A program made the position numbers and the translations under genes. The notes beneath the pieces were generated by a model that worked only from the letters and a program-made list of their open reading frames with translations, did no database searches and was not told the DNA's origin. A stretch of DNA of 64,000 bases from Chondrus crispus (taxonomy: Eukaryota; Rhodophyta; Florideophyceae; Gigartinales; Gigartinaceae): contig NW_005179243.1 in the NCBI RefSeq assembly GCF_000350225.1, positions 21,679-85,678 on the forward strand. Direction: 5' to 3'. This document shows, one piece after another, positions 11,301 through 22,724 of the stretch. Every line of letters starts with the position of its first letter. Position 1 is the stretch's first letter.

Positions 11301-12431
11301 GGAGTGACGTTCTGGAACAGGTTCATTCCGGAGAAGTTCCTCTCGAGAGGATAGCAATCTGCAGCCGAAACACGAAAGGTGGGCATCTCAGAGACCAGCC
11401 GTGAAGGTCTTTTCAATCCGTTTGAAGGGCAAGAGCTTTCACGGTCAACTATTGATTCGAAATCAGACAGAATATTGCGGCAGTGTCCGTCATTGCAACC
11501 AAACCTAATTGGCTATGCGAATTCAGCTGCCATCGGTGTGAAGAAAAGTGAGTCAATTGGATAGATCACCTCAAAGAGCAGCCTGCACAAGTAGGAGACG
11601 TGCAGGACTGGACTCATATGAACAGTTGGTCTATATCAACAATTCCACAGGTGCTCAACGTAGTGAAACATGTCATGTTGATGTGTCTCTACACATTCAC
11701 CTAGGCAGCCCTGTGCAATACGAGTCAGAGAAGACTCGTCTTACAAGAGGAGATACATGCCCTACGGAACTCAAGATTGGGCACCTTGAGAGTGTTCACG
11801 CAGATGTGGAATTGTGACCGATATACCTCTTGCAGTCAGCCTTGCCATGGATTGTGAGGCTGCCCTGCACTTTCCTCTTGTGCTTCGTCACTATAACAGG
11901 TGTATAGTATGGAAGGTAAGCAGACTATATGGTGATGTGGTGCAGAAATGAATGAGTGGGGGGGCCCTCTCGAAGTAGTTGGGGGGCCTCAATACAACCG
12001 TGAATTCAATTCAATCTGCTCATTGTTTAGTCCATGCTGCAGTCCATGCGGAATTGGAAGAAAGATTTTTGGTTTTACAACATTAGTCCACATTCTACGC
12101 ATCACTCCACATCTCACGCTGTACGCACCGTCCTCAGTTTGAAGATTAATCATCGGTTTGGGATAATCACCTATCAGAAGAGATGGTACGAAAGTGCCAC
12201 TCGAGAGGTAATGTATCAACGTCACACAGCAGTAAGCGGAGAGGTGCTTTCTTGGCCCGTCGTGAATAATGAGTAGAAACGATATCTGTAAGGGTGCTTT
12301 CTTACGTACCAATTAGCTTCTCCCTCGGCCCACCAGGGAACATTCCTAAAGCGCATCTCTTTCGAGTCTTATAAAATGTTTCGAGCATGTGGATGGAGAT
12401 TTACTACTCCTACAGATTCATCCTCGTTTGA
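8351..12431. other. Gene-poor AT-rich region
   Basis: No supportable gene. The motif TACTGTACAGTA is prominent near 8620-8645. The sequence from 10000 to 11100 is strongly AT-rich with stops in all frames. Nothing recognisable as a transposase or RNA gene. Confidence 0.45.
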
Positions 12432-12482
12432 AAGACCCATCGTGAGTGGATCAGTTTCTATTGTACAGCTACGATGGGTCTT
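12432..12482. repeat. Inverted repeat with 12-base arms
   Basis: AAGACCCATCGT at 12432-12443 is repeated as its reverse complement at 12471-12482, with a 27-base loop. It is isolated in AT-rich DNA and could be the relic of a foldback element. Confidence 0.7.
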
Positions 12483-15400
12483 GCAACATTGAAGAATGAA
12501 TATATTGCACAGTACTAATATTTAATATTGTATAATGATTTTCGCTAGGCTCTTCTGTCCCTATATCATCATCAGGGCAAGACGCAGTCCAACTCCAGTC
12601 ATCGCATGTTTAATGCTCTTTTCGGTCTGTTTTGCGTTTACTACATGAACCAAGAATTTTCGGATAGATATCAAAGAGATCTGCTTGAGTTCTTCCTGCG
12701 AAAGCGTAAGTATTCTCTCAACCGGCCCCAAAATAAAACATTTGAAGCGACAGTCGATTTTATTGACTTGGCGTAGCCGTCACTTCAATCTGAACATGCC
12801 CAACTAAACGAAGGGGGAAATCTATCATCTATTCATAGATGATTGTGGTACTACTTCAAAGTAATATTATGTAGCTCCCTACAAATATCTGCTGGGGGTT
12901 AACTGCATTAATAACGATCCAGTCGAATGATTTTGGGATGCAGTAACCCTTTCAGTGGGACAAGCTATCCCGACATGTACAGCCTCCTTTACCACGTGGC
13001 CTTCCGCAATAACTCTTGGTAATATTGCATTAATAGGACAATACTTGTAGTACTAAAGCGGCAGGGTAGAAGACACCAGTCATAGAAATTCTTTGGTCCG
13101 CAAGATTTTTGACTTTGTTGTAGCATCAATATTGGGAGAAGAGAATGATCTCTTCAGTGTGTGTAACAATGAATCGTTAAGATTCTGCAGAGGGTTAGTG
13201 CGCGTACGGGCGGTTTTGAGGGCGTTACGACGCCGGGGGTTGAGGGCAGGCTCCTGCCGGGCGAGGGTCTTCTCGCGTAAGTTGGTTGAGTTTATTCTGT
13301 GAGTCGTTCGTGTCTGTCTGTTCTCTCCTCTTCGGTGCTGGAGGAGGTTGTGATACTAAAAAGCTGAAGCGAAAGGCAGAGACAGTTTCTCTGTTCGGGA
13401 TCTGGCGGAGGCCCTGTACTGTTGATCGGGATCCTGGGAGAAGCGATCAGGATCAGGCTGACTCTCTGAGGGGTGTTACTGTAATCTTCTTGTCGCCGAC
13501 TGACATGATCGGCGGCGTCCGAGATCCCTGTTTCATCAGACTTTATCAAAGGAATAAAATATAGTACTGCAGGTTCCTTAAAACTGTAAATATGAGAGAG
13601 CTGCTTTTTCCCGCTGCACTCCCTATTACAACATGCCAATTCAAAATTGCCATTTATTTTAGTCGTAGTCACTGCGTACTTAACTTCTTTTCATCAACCT
13701 GGACGCACTCAAAAGACTTAATTCGCCTCGTACGGGCCCCTCTGTGCGTGCATGCTTCGATATGAATGGATTTATTGGGGAAACGTCTCTTGCACAAGCT
13801 TGCATCAGCACATCTCTTCGCAAAACTATCCAGTTTAATTTTGGTAGTTACAGTTCTCTGTATTCATAAATCCAGAGCAAATATCTCATACCTATTTCTA
13901 TCAAAAGGTGTTCATTTCAAAGCGTTTCATTGCGTGTGACTGTCTGTACTCTTTACTATAGAAAACACATTGCGCGTGAGGGGGTGTATATTCATTCAGG
14001 TCTTGAAACCTACATGAAAATACTTATGTACCGTTCTTTTCCTAACATCATTCCAGGTCAACACTTCCGAATATATTTGAAGCGATCTGGGGTTCAGTGG
14101 TGAAGTACTTTAATAGCAGCCAGTGCAAAAATTGCTCCATGAAATTTAATGCTTCATTATTTCAATTGCACCGATTGAATGAAAGCCCATGGATTTTGAA
14201 GCAAACTAGGTCAGAATCTTAGTCGTTTAGAGTATTTAAAACTGCCACCCGGACGCCTTCAAGCAAGACACTTGCCTAGTGTCTATTTGACATGCAGTTT
14301 GCCTCATATTAGGACGTCTTTTTTTACAAAAATATATACATTATAAAGTCAGTTTGGACACCATTTCTTTAACGTATATGCCTTCGGCAATAACATCTTG
14401 CAAAACAGTAGGTAGCATTTGTGAATACACAGAAAGACTAAGAATCTAGTGAAGTTTCAATCTTCGGTTGATTTTTTAAACAGGTCTTTTGCTTTCGAAG
14501 ATATCAACACATAACACTTTGAGGTTGTTCAAAAAAGCTTCTTTTTAGGCATTCTAAAAATGGCTGGAAAAAACGTGCAAATGTCACCAAACTCCACCCT
14601 TCCGCAACGCAAAAGTCAACTGCGGTGGCGAGAGTATCTTTTTCCTTCATGTTGAGCAAGCTCAAGTTGAGAAAAAATAAGTTGAAAAATGACCGCATAT
14701 GAGGACACATGTCCAATAGACACTAGACCTCTATGTTTCATGCAGAAGGGACAATAGGGGTTTGTTCCCTTTTTTTTTGGAAGCAGTCGCTATGACTTTT
14801 CGTGGGAGATGGTTCCCGTTGTTAATTCGTAAGAGGTTTCTCGATTACAGATATAAATGCCAATCGAAATCGATATGTACTGTACGTATATCGATATTGC
14901 AATTATTTATATCGACCAGGCTTTACCGTGGCTTCTGAAGGCGATAATTTTCACGTTCTTTGGAAGCCGGGCCGTCCGCCAGCCTTGCTCCAACAACTCG
15001 CAACTGAAGGTGCAATGTGAAGGTGTTATAAGTACTGAAGCCGAGCGAGACGTGTGGAAAGCGGCTCGAGTGTGCTCGACGGTGGGTGCAGGTGGGGTAC
15101 GCACGGGTGTAGAAGGATGTGCACTTCGGCAGACATGCAAAAGCTCTGCAGTGGAGACTCATCACTGCAAAGACACTTTCTCGTTGCTTAATGGCCTTCT
15201 TATGCATCCCTACGACCTGTCTATGCCTTTCCTTCACAGCATCTATACAATCACGGGCACGCCGAAAATGGTCATCTTTGCTCTTGGCGACTGACACAGG
15301 CCGTTCCACCATCTCGAATGATGGTTAATCACCGGCAATACCAGTTACAGTGTCCCCAAGGAACTGAAATGTATCCGCTAGAATCGTAATACCTTCCGAG

Positions 15401-17395
15401 GCTTCTGTGACTTTGCCGGATGACATGCACATCAATCATTGCTGTCGTTGCGCCACACTGCGAATGCATTTCACAGCCATGATCAGCTTACGGTACCGTT
15501 TGCACTACTGTATCTCCTCGGTATACTATTTCTACTACAAGATAACAAGGATAACATACAACTAACAAAATATTATTCTCTTTTTAGGTAGATGTAGACC
15601 GACACGTTGTCGTGTCTGATTTTGGGGAATCGCATCATTATCAGTTTTTCTCCTTTCCCGCTGTTCCGCTATTGTCTTGAAAAAGCATGGCAGCACCAAG
15701 GTAAAGACTTTCGAGCAACTTATAGTCAGGATCGTTTCGTTGGAATGTGTATTCCAGTAGAAAACTCTTCCTGTGACCAATCATTTCGCTATGGGTATTG
15801 TTGAACATCCCTCTGCACATCAGAGCAGGGTATTTCCTTTCCGTGTTACGATTACTACCATGGCGTTTGCATCCGTGTTCGCGTTACACTGTATAAAATG
15901 CAACAGTTTTTGATAGAGGAACATGTTGTTGATGACCCATGATTAGCGGAAAATGACCAAACGTAAGCAGTGCCTGAGGAATGATTGAGGTAGGGCAGAA
16001 ACGGATTCAGTGCCTCTGATGGGATATGGAAATGAATCAAATCGATCAGATTTGTTTTCAACGACCGAGTACTTAGCAGGCATGTTCTTAAGGCACAGAA
16101 AACCGTGATATCGCAGAACGGTCCGTCAGACCACGTTGAAATGCATTTCAAGCCTGTTGGACATGCCAAAAAACAAATCGCTTCGCTGATATATCGCAAC
16201 GAATACATGAAAGCCAACTTCTTACAGGTGGTACACGAATGACAACTCTGAGTCTCTGAGAGACTCTGAGAGACTCCTAGTTGTCATTCGTGTACCCATC
16301 ACAACGGACTTCATCTTCAACTGTTCTCACGCAGTGGCTATTGCGAAAGCCCATGAATTTAAGTAGATGTATTTAAAACTCGTACAGTACATGGTACGGA
16401 ATGGTGGTAATAGTGTAATGATGAGGGACTCTCTTCCAAAATGTGTTCTGGCTTCGAGGAGCAGCGAGTATATGACCATAATTGTTATCCACTCCCCACA
16501 GGATCCTTCGGGAGAGTATGTATTGCACTGCATTAGTTGAAATCCCCGAAGCCACTTCTTGCAACATGCGCTTGAAACAGTCCTGTGCAGTATGTTTGTA
16601 TTCTCTGAAGTGCTGAGAGGACACACGAGCTGCGTGGCATACAAGGAATTGTGCCTCTCGCACTCTAGCAACGACAAAACTGCTGCCCCTCAGCTTTATA
16701 TCACTGTCACAATCATTCCTATTCGTCCTGTCCATGGAGCCGCGTACATAGACCTCCCTGTTCGAGGCCTTGAGCAACGACTTGAAGTCACCCGATAATC
16801 AGGCGTCGTCACGCGGTTTGCGACACGTGAAGCCATATGTCAAGCAGGTGTCCGCCGCATGACTCAAAACCCCGATAAAGTCTTGATAGGTCCTCTTCTA
16901 TTCGAAGGATGAGCAAATCTAGCCTTCCCGAGCTGCATAAGACAAGTACAATATATTGTGCTTCATCGAATGTGCTCCGTGCCAGTGACCCGAATTCAAA
17001 CCTAGAACACTGAGCTGAGGCTTAAGGGCGCCTCGGCGTGTACACAACTAAGATGATCTTTAGCTGAAGAGAAAGTTAACCGTATCTGTCTCACTAGTCG
17101 GTTTTATTGCTCTAAAAATTTATGCAGGGACATGGTGATGCTACGCATGAAGCATGGGTTCCAAAAGTGGTATGGCCTATGGGATAAGTAGTTTACAAAT
17201 GGCAGGAACGTATCTTCGCTTGGAGGAACGAGAAATAAACATGCTCTGGACAGGAGTGCAGCCTAAATGGCCTTTAGAGTGTTTACAAAGATATATGTTG
17301 AAAAACTCCGGGTCCTAATGGAGTGTCCTTGTGTATCTTGAATGGAGCTAGATTCTACCCCAGCTGTTGCGGTGTTCATGATTTAGCACGCGAAG
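12483..17395. other. Gene-poor region with one GC-rich island
   Basis: Mostly AT-rich and without supportable genes. About 13190-13560 is visibly GC-richer and ends near an AATAAA; it follows a TGTGTAACAATG similar to the start of the Copia LTR. It may be an old solo LTR, but I found no matching end or target duplication. A second GC-richer stretch at 14935-15300 carries opposing ORFs of 145 and 129 codons with no recognised domain. Confidence 0.4.
16230..16296. repeat. Perfect inverted repeat, 18-base arms
   Basis: Arms at 16230-16247 and 16279-16296 are exact reverse complements (GGTACACGAATGACAACT and its complement). The 31-base loop is itself built from GAGTCTCTGAGAGACTC-type palindromic units. 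This would form a strong cruciform or RNA hairpin. Confidence 0.85.
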
Positions 17396-17836
17396 CTACG
17401 TTCTGACGGAGAAGCGACACAAAGGGAAGCCACACTTGTCAACAATTCGGCTTACAATACGAATTGAGCGCTTCTTTTTGAAACTCCGTGTACGGGTGAG
17501 CCTAAGACATGCCCTCTTCCAGGTCCGTTTCGGACCAAACCTTGAAATGCAGCCAAGGATCTGGCCTTCGAAAGAAATCCTCTTGAATAACTGAATGGCT
17601 AGAATCTTGATGAGATGGCATTGGCACGCACCTCCCAGTCTGAAAAAACGCTTCGGGCATTTGGCGGGACTCGTGGACGGTGACGGGGTAGCCGTCTCGA
17701 CAAGAGGATCCGGATTTGTTGTGTCGGCTATAGCCTCAGTCTTGGTTGATACAGCGAAGCCCTTGCCCATGCTCGTGGCAGACGTTGTTGATACAGACAG
17801 AAGGACAAGTGCGAGCACGAGTAGGGAGCAATTCAT
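17396..17836 (-). CDS. Secreted seven-cysteine protein, paralogue 1
   Basis: A 146-residue protein of no recognised family. Residues 1-20 form a typical signal peptide (hydrophobic core L-L-V-L-A-L-V-L-L, small residues before the likely cleavage site). A linker rich in T, P, S and A runs to residue 59. Cysteines then lie at 60, 71, 73, 96, 110, 135 and 140, in a basic domain. The protein at 19035-19433 shares the signal peptide, the C-x10-C-x-C start, the block F-K-R-I-S-F-E-G, and nearly the same cysteine spacing, so both frames are very likely real genes from a duplication. Seven cysteines leave one unpaired unless the chain dimerises or Cys73 is buried. Function unknown; it could be a cell-wall, defence or signalling peptide. 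It should be extracellular. Confidence 0.7.
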   Translation of the reverse strand: MNCSLLVLALVLLSVSTTSATSMGKGFAVSTKTEAIADTTNPDPLVETATPSPSTSPAKCPKRFFRLGGACQCHLIKILAIQLFKRISFEGQILGCISRFGPKRTWKRACLRLTRTRSFKKKRSIRIVSRIVDKCGFPLCRFSVRT

Positions 17837-18003
17837 TGCTTGATGGCGCTGAGACTGAGCAAGAGGATTCGTCGGTTCTGTGGCATCCGCAGTAAAAGAA
17901 GTCTGGTAGTTGCGCGGGGTGGGGCCGTGACAGTTGTGGCAACACCGTGCAAGTACGGAACGGTGGGCTTTGCCTTAGACACCACTGTGTCTGTGAGAAA
18001 CAA

Positions 18004-18039
18004 TCAGTGGGAGCTACTGTCCACAGTAGCTCCCACTGA
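18004..18039. repeat. Perfect inverted repeat, 17-base arms, two-base loop
   Basis: TCAGTGGGAGCTACTGT is followed by CC and then its exact reverse complement. It lies between the two paralogous cysteine-rich genes, upstream of the first. Such a near-perfect palindrome is unstable in DNA, so it is probably young. Confidence 0.85.
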
Positions 18040-19034
18040 CTGCCTCCCAGGATGTGGAAATACACAAGTACCGTAAACGTATCGCTGGTATACATGTCTG
18101 AATGGAGTGGGTCACACGCGCAACAAACACTCCACAAGAGATGTGCATTTTACAGATACTGTATAGAAATGATCACTTTGCCGTTGTTTTTGGATAACAT
18201 TAGCTTCACGAGGACGAATCACTCGTCTATGACAAAACGTCCACGCAACGGGGACGGGAGATTCGAGACTACATTCCAAATTGTCCACAAAGGACGTCCT
18301 TTTCTTCTGGAATACGAAGGCTGGGGGAGCGTTGCTACGGACATCCATTGAAAAGGGTACAAATCCGATCTTAGGGTAAGGTTACGCCCCACGGCAACCC
18401 TCGGACAACCTCCGAGCATACTGTAAATTTAGGCAACATATGAAAGGTCCAGACTCCTGAATGTAGAAGCATTACAGCCTGATCTCCCGTGTCCACCTTG
18501 GGCTCTGAATGAACACTACTGACAGGCCGTTTCTCCTTGCAAAAAATGAATTCAAGTCCATCAGCGGGCTTGAAATAAAACAAAAAAGCTCTATGCGGCC
18601 CTTTATGCGCCTCATTAAAATCAGATCGTGCATGCCAGTGCGCCTAACGTGGACAATACATATCTGTCTTGGACTTGATCTTGAAGGAGCACTGCTGTCC
18701 CTGACAATCGCGGTAGGGAACACCTTTAGAAGTCTTCTCATCCTCGACGCCAGTCGCGAGTAATTACAATACCATGGAACAGGCAAAGAACTATCACAAG
18801 CGCTCAGCCCAAACTACCTCGATTTGATCATCAGGGCAGGACACATTGAGGTGGAAAAGATAGCAAGCCAGAATGCGGCTGATTAAGACAGCAGATTTAC
18901 TTATCGCATACATTCAACAACAATCTTCAAGTGATTCAAAAGACTACGAGACTGCCATTTTTAGCGATTTCCTGTCTCAACATGGCTCATCCTTCCGTCA
19001 AGCATGTGAGCGAAAACAACTAGAAACAGTCATC
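18040..19034. other. Spacer between the two cysteine-rich paralogues
   Basis: About 1 kb with short ORFs on both strands and no recognisable domain. It lies 3' of paralogue 2 and contains the likely upstream region of paralogue 1. No third copy of the cysteine pattern was seen. Confidence 0.4.
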
Positions 19035-19433
19035 TCACCTCTCTATGACGAAAAAGTTACAAATGGGCGGTCCAGGGCAGGTATCCACAATATCGCGGAT
19101 AACACTAATAGCTTGTGTCTGGTCGAAAGGGAAAGACATACTCAAATGCGAACACGCTGCTTCCCACAAGAAGAAATTGGGCCCATACTTGTTCTCACAT
19201 CCCTGGATCAGACCTTCGAAACTGATCCTCTTGAACGGATGTGTAACTCTAGTCCTGATGAAATGGCATTGACACGCATCCCCGAGAGCGATTATACTCT
19301 TGGAGCAGATCTTATGCGGCCCCCATTCTTTCAGATTGGCTTGCCTTGATTCACCCGGGAACTCTAGCGCTCTGGTAGAACGAACATAAAAGATCGTCAC
19401 CAGCGCGAGCAGCGTGAACACTTTTGCCGTCAT
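19035..19433 (-). CDS. Secreted seven-cysteine protein, paralogue 2
   Basis: A 132-residue protein with a signal peptide at residues 1-22 (L-L-A-L-V-T-I-F-Y core) and cysteines at 43, 54, 56, 79, 94, 119 and 125. Gaps between cysteines are 11, 2, 23, 15, 25 and 6, against 11, 2, 23, 14, 25 and 5 in the protein at 17396-17836. Shared blocks include A-C-Q-C-H, F-K-R-I-S-F-E-G, G-C, and I-V-D-x-C. It lacks the long T/P/S linker of its paralogue and is less basic. Both genes are on the minus strand about 1.2 kb apart, which suggests tandem duplication followed by divergence. No known domain recognised; function unknown, expected to be secreted. Confidence 0.7.
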   Translation of the reverse strand: MTAKVFTLLALVTIFYVRSTRALEFPGESRQANLKEWGPHKICSKSIIALGDACQCHFIRTRVTHPFKRISFEGLIQGCENKYGPNFFLWEAACSHLSMSFPFDQTQAISVIRDIVDTCPGPPICNFFVIER

Positions 19434-20095
19434 TCTTCTTCAAAAAAGGTTGAAAGTCCTCTCAGTGGTCTGAAGCGGTGAAGAATTGGTATTGCATCCG
19501 TCGTTGGAGGCGAGGTTGCAGTATTTATATGGGTTTGAGTGCATTTCGGCCTGCGACAAATCGTTCAATAACAGCACTGCCTGGGGCGCCTGTGTACAGT
19601 ATCCTTGAGATTAGTGTGCGCGCTTCCCCTCGACCTGAGATTGTTACGAGAGAAATTAAATGTGAAAACGGGACTACGCTGGCTGACGTGAACAACATCT
19701 AAAGCGCCCTTCGTAAACAATTGTATATTTTTACTGTTCTGTACCATTGCAGAAGTGTGATGCAAATCAGCTTTCAGGAGAACTGATATTTAGTAGGAAA
19801 ATAGCTGGCTCAAGAACGACAATTGTAGCCCGACCTCACAATGCTGTAGTCTGATGAACGTGCGTTTAAACAAACGGGAACAGAACCCGAATCATTCTTC
19901 GATGTTCAGACTGTACAGCACGTTTCTGACACATGGCAGGACATGATGTAATACCATGGCGTTTCAATAATTGGCATCCCAGCCCCTCCTAGCAAACCAG
20001 GGAAGACTTGTTTGGGATTAGGTAGCACCACGACCCATGCTTGAATTCAGTATACAGTATTATACTGTAGCACTGAAAGTAGAACAGAATCGTTA
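19434..20095. other. Intergenic region upstream of paralogue 2
   Basis: AT-rich, with no gene that can be supported. It contains the likely promoter of the cysteine-rich gene and several TACTGTA or TACAGTA sites near 20045-20075. It ends with the TTA target duplication of the MITE at 20093-20095. Confidence 0.4.
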
Positions 20096-20701
20096 GAGCA
20101 TCTCCAGCGCTGCAGCTAAATCTATTCCAATTAGGACGCGTGTCAGTTTTCTAGCTGGTCGCTGTCTTTGGGCACCCCATGTTCCAAATTGTTTGCAATG
20201 CGCTATGCCGAATGCGCTGCTCGTCTCCATCGCGCGCACTCGTTAACCCGCAGGACGACATGGACTCTCGGGACGACTTTGGCGCCCTAAAACCGATGGC
20301 GCCGCTGGAGGCGGTCGAAGGCAGCGCCGCTGCGCAGGGGAATGACGAGTGCGACATTGCGGACTTCCTTACAGACGATGACGAGGATGACGTGATTTCG
20401 GATGCCTTTTGAGGACCAGCCGTTCTGTTTTTCGCGCCCACATGTAGTTGCTAGCTCGCTTCCCGCCACCCCAGGTGTTTCTACTGTGAGATTTAATCAG
20501 AATTAATGGTCGGGCGCCCTAATCAGCTTGTGACGAGCTCGTGGCAATCATCGCTTTGGGATATATCAACAAAAACTCCAAACGCCGATTTAGAATTCGA
20601 TTTACGATGCAATTTGCGTTCTTGTGTCGCGGTGGAGAAACTTTACCCTGATTTGGTAAATATCATATTGGACCGAATTTGCTGCCGCGGTGGAGATGCT
20701 C
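20096..20701. mobile_element. PIF/Harbinger-type MITE
   Basis: A 606-base element bounded by GAGCATCTCCA and its exact reverse complement. The inverted termini extend with mismatches for roughly 25 bases (a GCAGC-A-AAT block is shared). It is flanked by TTA at 20093-20095 and 20702-20704. The 3-base TTA/TAA duplication and this type of terminus are hallmarks of PIF/Harbinger. It is too short to encode a transposase. Inside, an ORF whose best start is near 20261 encodes a short acidic tail (D-F-L-T-D-D-D-E-D-D) and stops at 20412; this may be a relic of a Harbinger protein. Confidence 0.75.
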
Positions 20702-20862
20702 TTAGACAAATATGCAGGAACAAATTTCCAGTCGTGCAGTACCCTTGGTACGCCCCAAACAGCTACAGTGTAACAAAATCTGGTTCTTAAAGTACGATGT
20801 GAAAAAATATCAAAGAAGCTGCAGAACTAAATTTATGCCCTATTTTTGTTAATAGGGACAAC

Positions 20863-20900
20863 ACAGTACCAACGGTACTGTGTTGTACCGTTGGTACTGT
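20863..20900. repeat. Perfect inverted repeat, 16-base arms
   Basis: ACAGTACCAACGGTAC at 20863-20878 and its reverse complement at 20885-20900, with a six-base loop. It lies just upstream of the Copia insertion and is built around GTAC units, as are other repeats in this region. Confidence 0.8.
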
Positions 20901-20976
20901 ACTTCGAACCCATCTCACATGGTGCTGTACAGTATTAATTTTTGGTCATTGTTGTAGCCGTGCCAAACACGTCAAC

Positions 20977-21273
20977 TGTGAAACAATTATGATACGGAGG
21001 CGCATCCATTTGTGTTGTTGCTGGATGCGTCAGAACTTCTCTTTCTTTACGGTACTGTAAGGGTTAAGTAGTATATAAGTAGGGCTCGCGCTTCGGACTG
21101 TAGATTCGTTCCGGGCCAGAGGTTTGTGTCAAAACGCAGAGCCTACCTGCGAAAACTGTCCGACTGCACGGACTTCGCACGGGCTCGGACGGTCGGTCGT
21201 AGACCTGTCCATTGACACTTTAATAAAATCTCTTTTTCTAATTCTTTAAAGGAATTCCTCACGAAATCCCACA
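20977..21273 (+). repeat. 5' LTR of the Copia element
   Basis: Begins TGTGAAAC and ends CCCACA, the standard TG...CA ends. A TATA-like TAGTATATAAG lies near 21071 and an AATAAA polyadenylation signal near 21222. 297 bases. Confidence 0.95.
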
Positions 21274-22724
21274 TTAATTAATTGCTGATTTCGAGTTCGA
21301 TTCTTTTTCTCCTCTTCCCATTGGCCATCCGTGAAATCCTTGCGCGAGCGATCTCCCGCCTCCCGTTCCTGCCGCCGACTCCCCACTTGCGTGTGCGCAC
21401 AACTCGTCGTGTCTCGCCGGTACACGACCCCTCGCCACTGCCGCTCGCTACTACCGTCGCGCTCTGCTGCTACCGCCGCCGCTCGCACTCCCGCCGTGCT
21501 CTGCGCTCTGTGCTACTACTGTCGCCCGCTACTGCTGCGGACGACTCCTGCTGCTGCCGCCTGTTACTTCCGCCGCCGCTCCCAGGTGCCACCGCCGCTC
21601 TCCACTGGCGCTGTCGCTCTCTGCTGCCGTTGCCGCTCGCTTGTGCCGCTACCGTTGCCGCCGCTCTCTGCGGCCGTGCGCCGCCGCTCTACACCACTGC
21701 CGCTGGTTCTCTGTGCTGCTACTCCTGCTGTGCGCCGCTGCAGCTCGTCGACGCCGCTCGCCCGTCGCTTCTGCTGCTCTGAGCTGCTACTCCTGCCGCG
21801 CACCGCCGCAGCTCGCTGCTGCTTCTCGCCGCCGCGGCTCCCTCGTCGCTGCTGCTGCTCTGTTCTAATACCGCTGCCGCGCGCCGCCGCCGCTCGCCGC
21901 CGCCGCTCGTGGCTGCCGCTGCTCTCTGCTGCCGCTGCTCTCTTCTGTTGCCTCCGGCCGTTGTGCTGCTGCAACTACTCTCCACTGTTGCCGCCACCGC
22001 TTGCTGCTGCAAACACACGCTACTATTGCCGCCGCTGCTTGTTTCTGCACACACGCCCGCACTCTCCGCGTCGGAGCTGTGCCGCGTCGCTCGCTCCACA
22101 AACGTTTGGGAGAAGGGAGGATTGTTTGATTTGGTTGTTGTGTGTTTGTCTGAAGGTCAGTTGGAAGTGGAGGTAGTGGTTTGTTGGCGCTGGAACGTGG
22201 AAGAGACCCTTGTTTTGCCTGAGAGCGGTTGACCCGGAATCTTTTTCCTGGTGACGCGAGGCTGGCAACTCGAACCGTGAGAAGACCCTCTCCGGCAGGG
22301 AACCCTACCGGTCCTTCGCGGCAGATAACGATGTTGGCTTTCGGGCCTGGTGTTTCCGGGCGTGCTGATCTTCCGGGGTGTTGTGCGCTGGGTAGACAAG
22401 CGTTTCGACTACTGGACTAGCGGTCGCGCAAGTGTCCCGCAAGAGACTAGACACCCCTTAAGCCTGTATACTGGCTTGTGTGGACGTCTCGTAGGGACCA
22501 TCGCGCCTACTCTCGTAACGCAAGAGTAGGTTGACAGCTGAAGACGTTACCTGACCCGGACAGGCTCCGGGCGTCAGAGGTCGGACCTTTTCTACCTGCA
22601 AGAGCTGCAGGCGCCGAGGGTCGGACCCTTACAAGGTCAACCGATCTACGATCGACGCAGTTGTCAAGTTTTTTTTGTTGCTATTGTTTTTCTTTGGCAA
22701 CACCACCCGTCACCACTTAACTAA
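21274..22724 (+). other. Copia 5' leader with CNG-rich tract
   Basis: About 1.45 kb between LTR and gag. From about 21430 to 22080 the sequence is a degenerate triplet repeat of GCC, GCT, CTG and CTC. It stays open in several frames on both strands (up to 281 codons), giving arginine-, serine-, alanine- and leucine-rich nonsense, so I treat it as non-coding. The bases after the LTR do not show the usual TGG primer-binding start, so the primer is unassigned. Confidence 0.7.

Noticed and set aside
13160-13640. Solo Copia LTR
   Set aside because: The start resembles the Copia LTR for about a dozen bases and an AATAAA follows, but no matching 3' end or target duplication was found.
14857-15312. 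Opposing ORFs of 145 (plus) and 129 (minus) codons
   Set aside because: They overlap each other in a GC-richer patch and neither has a recognisable feature. Left as part of the intergenic region.
15855-16217. Minus ORF of 120 codons
   Set aside because: No domain or composition bias typical of a gene; a likely chance ORF.
21331-22176. ORFs of up to 281 codons on both strands of the Copia leader
   Set aside because: They arise from CNG-triplet composition, give only R/S/A/L-rich low-complexity sequence, and have no domain.
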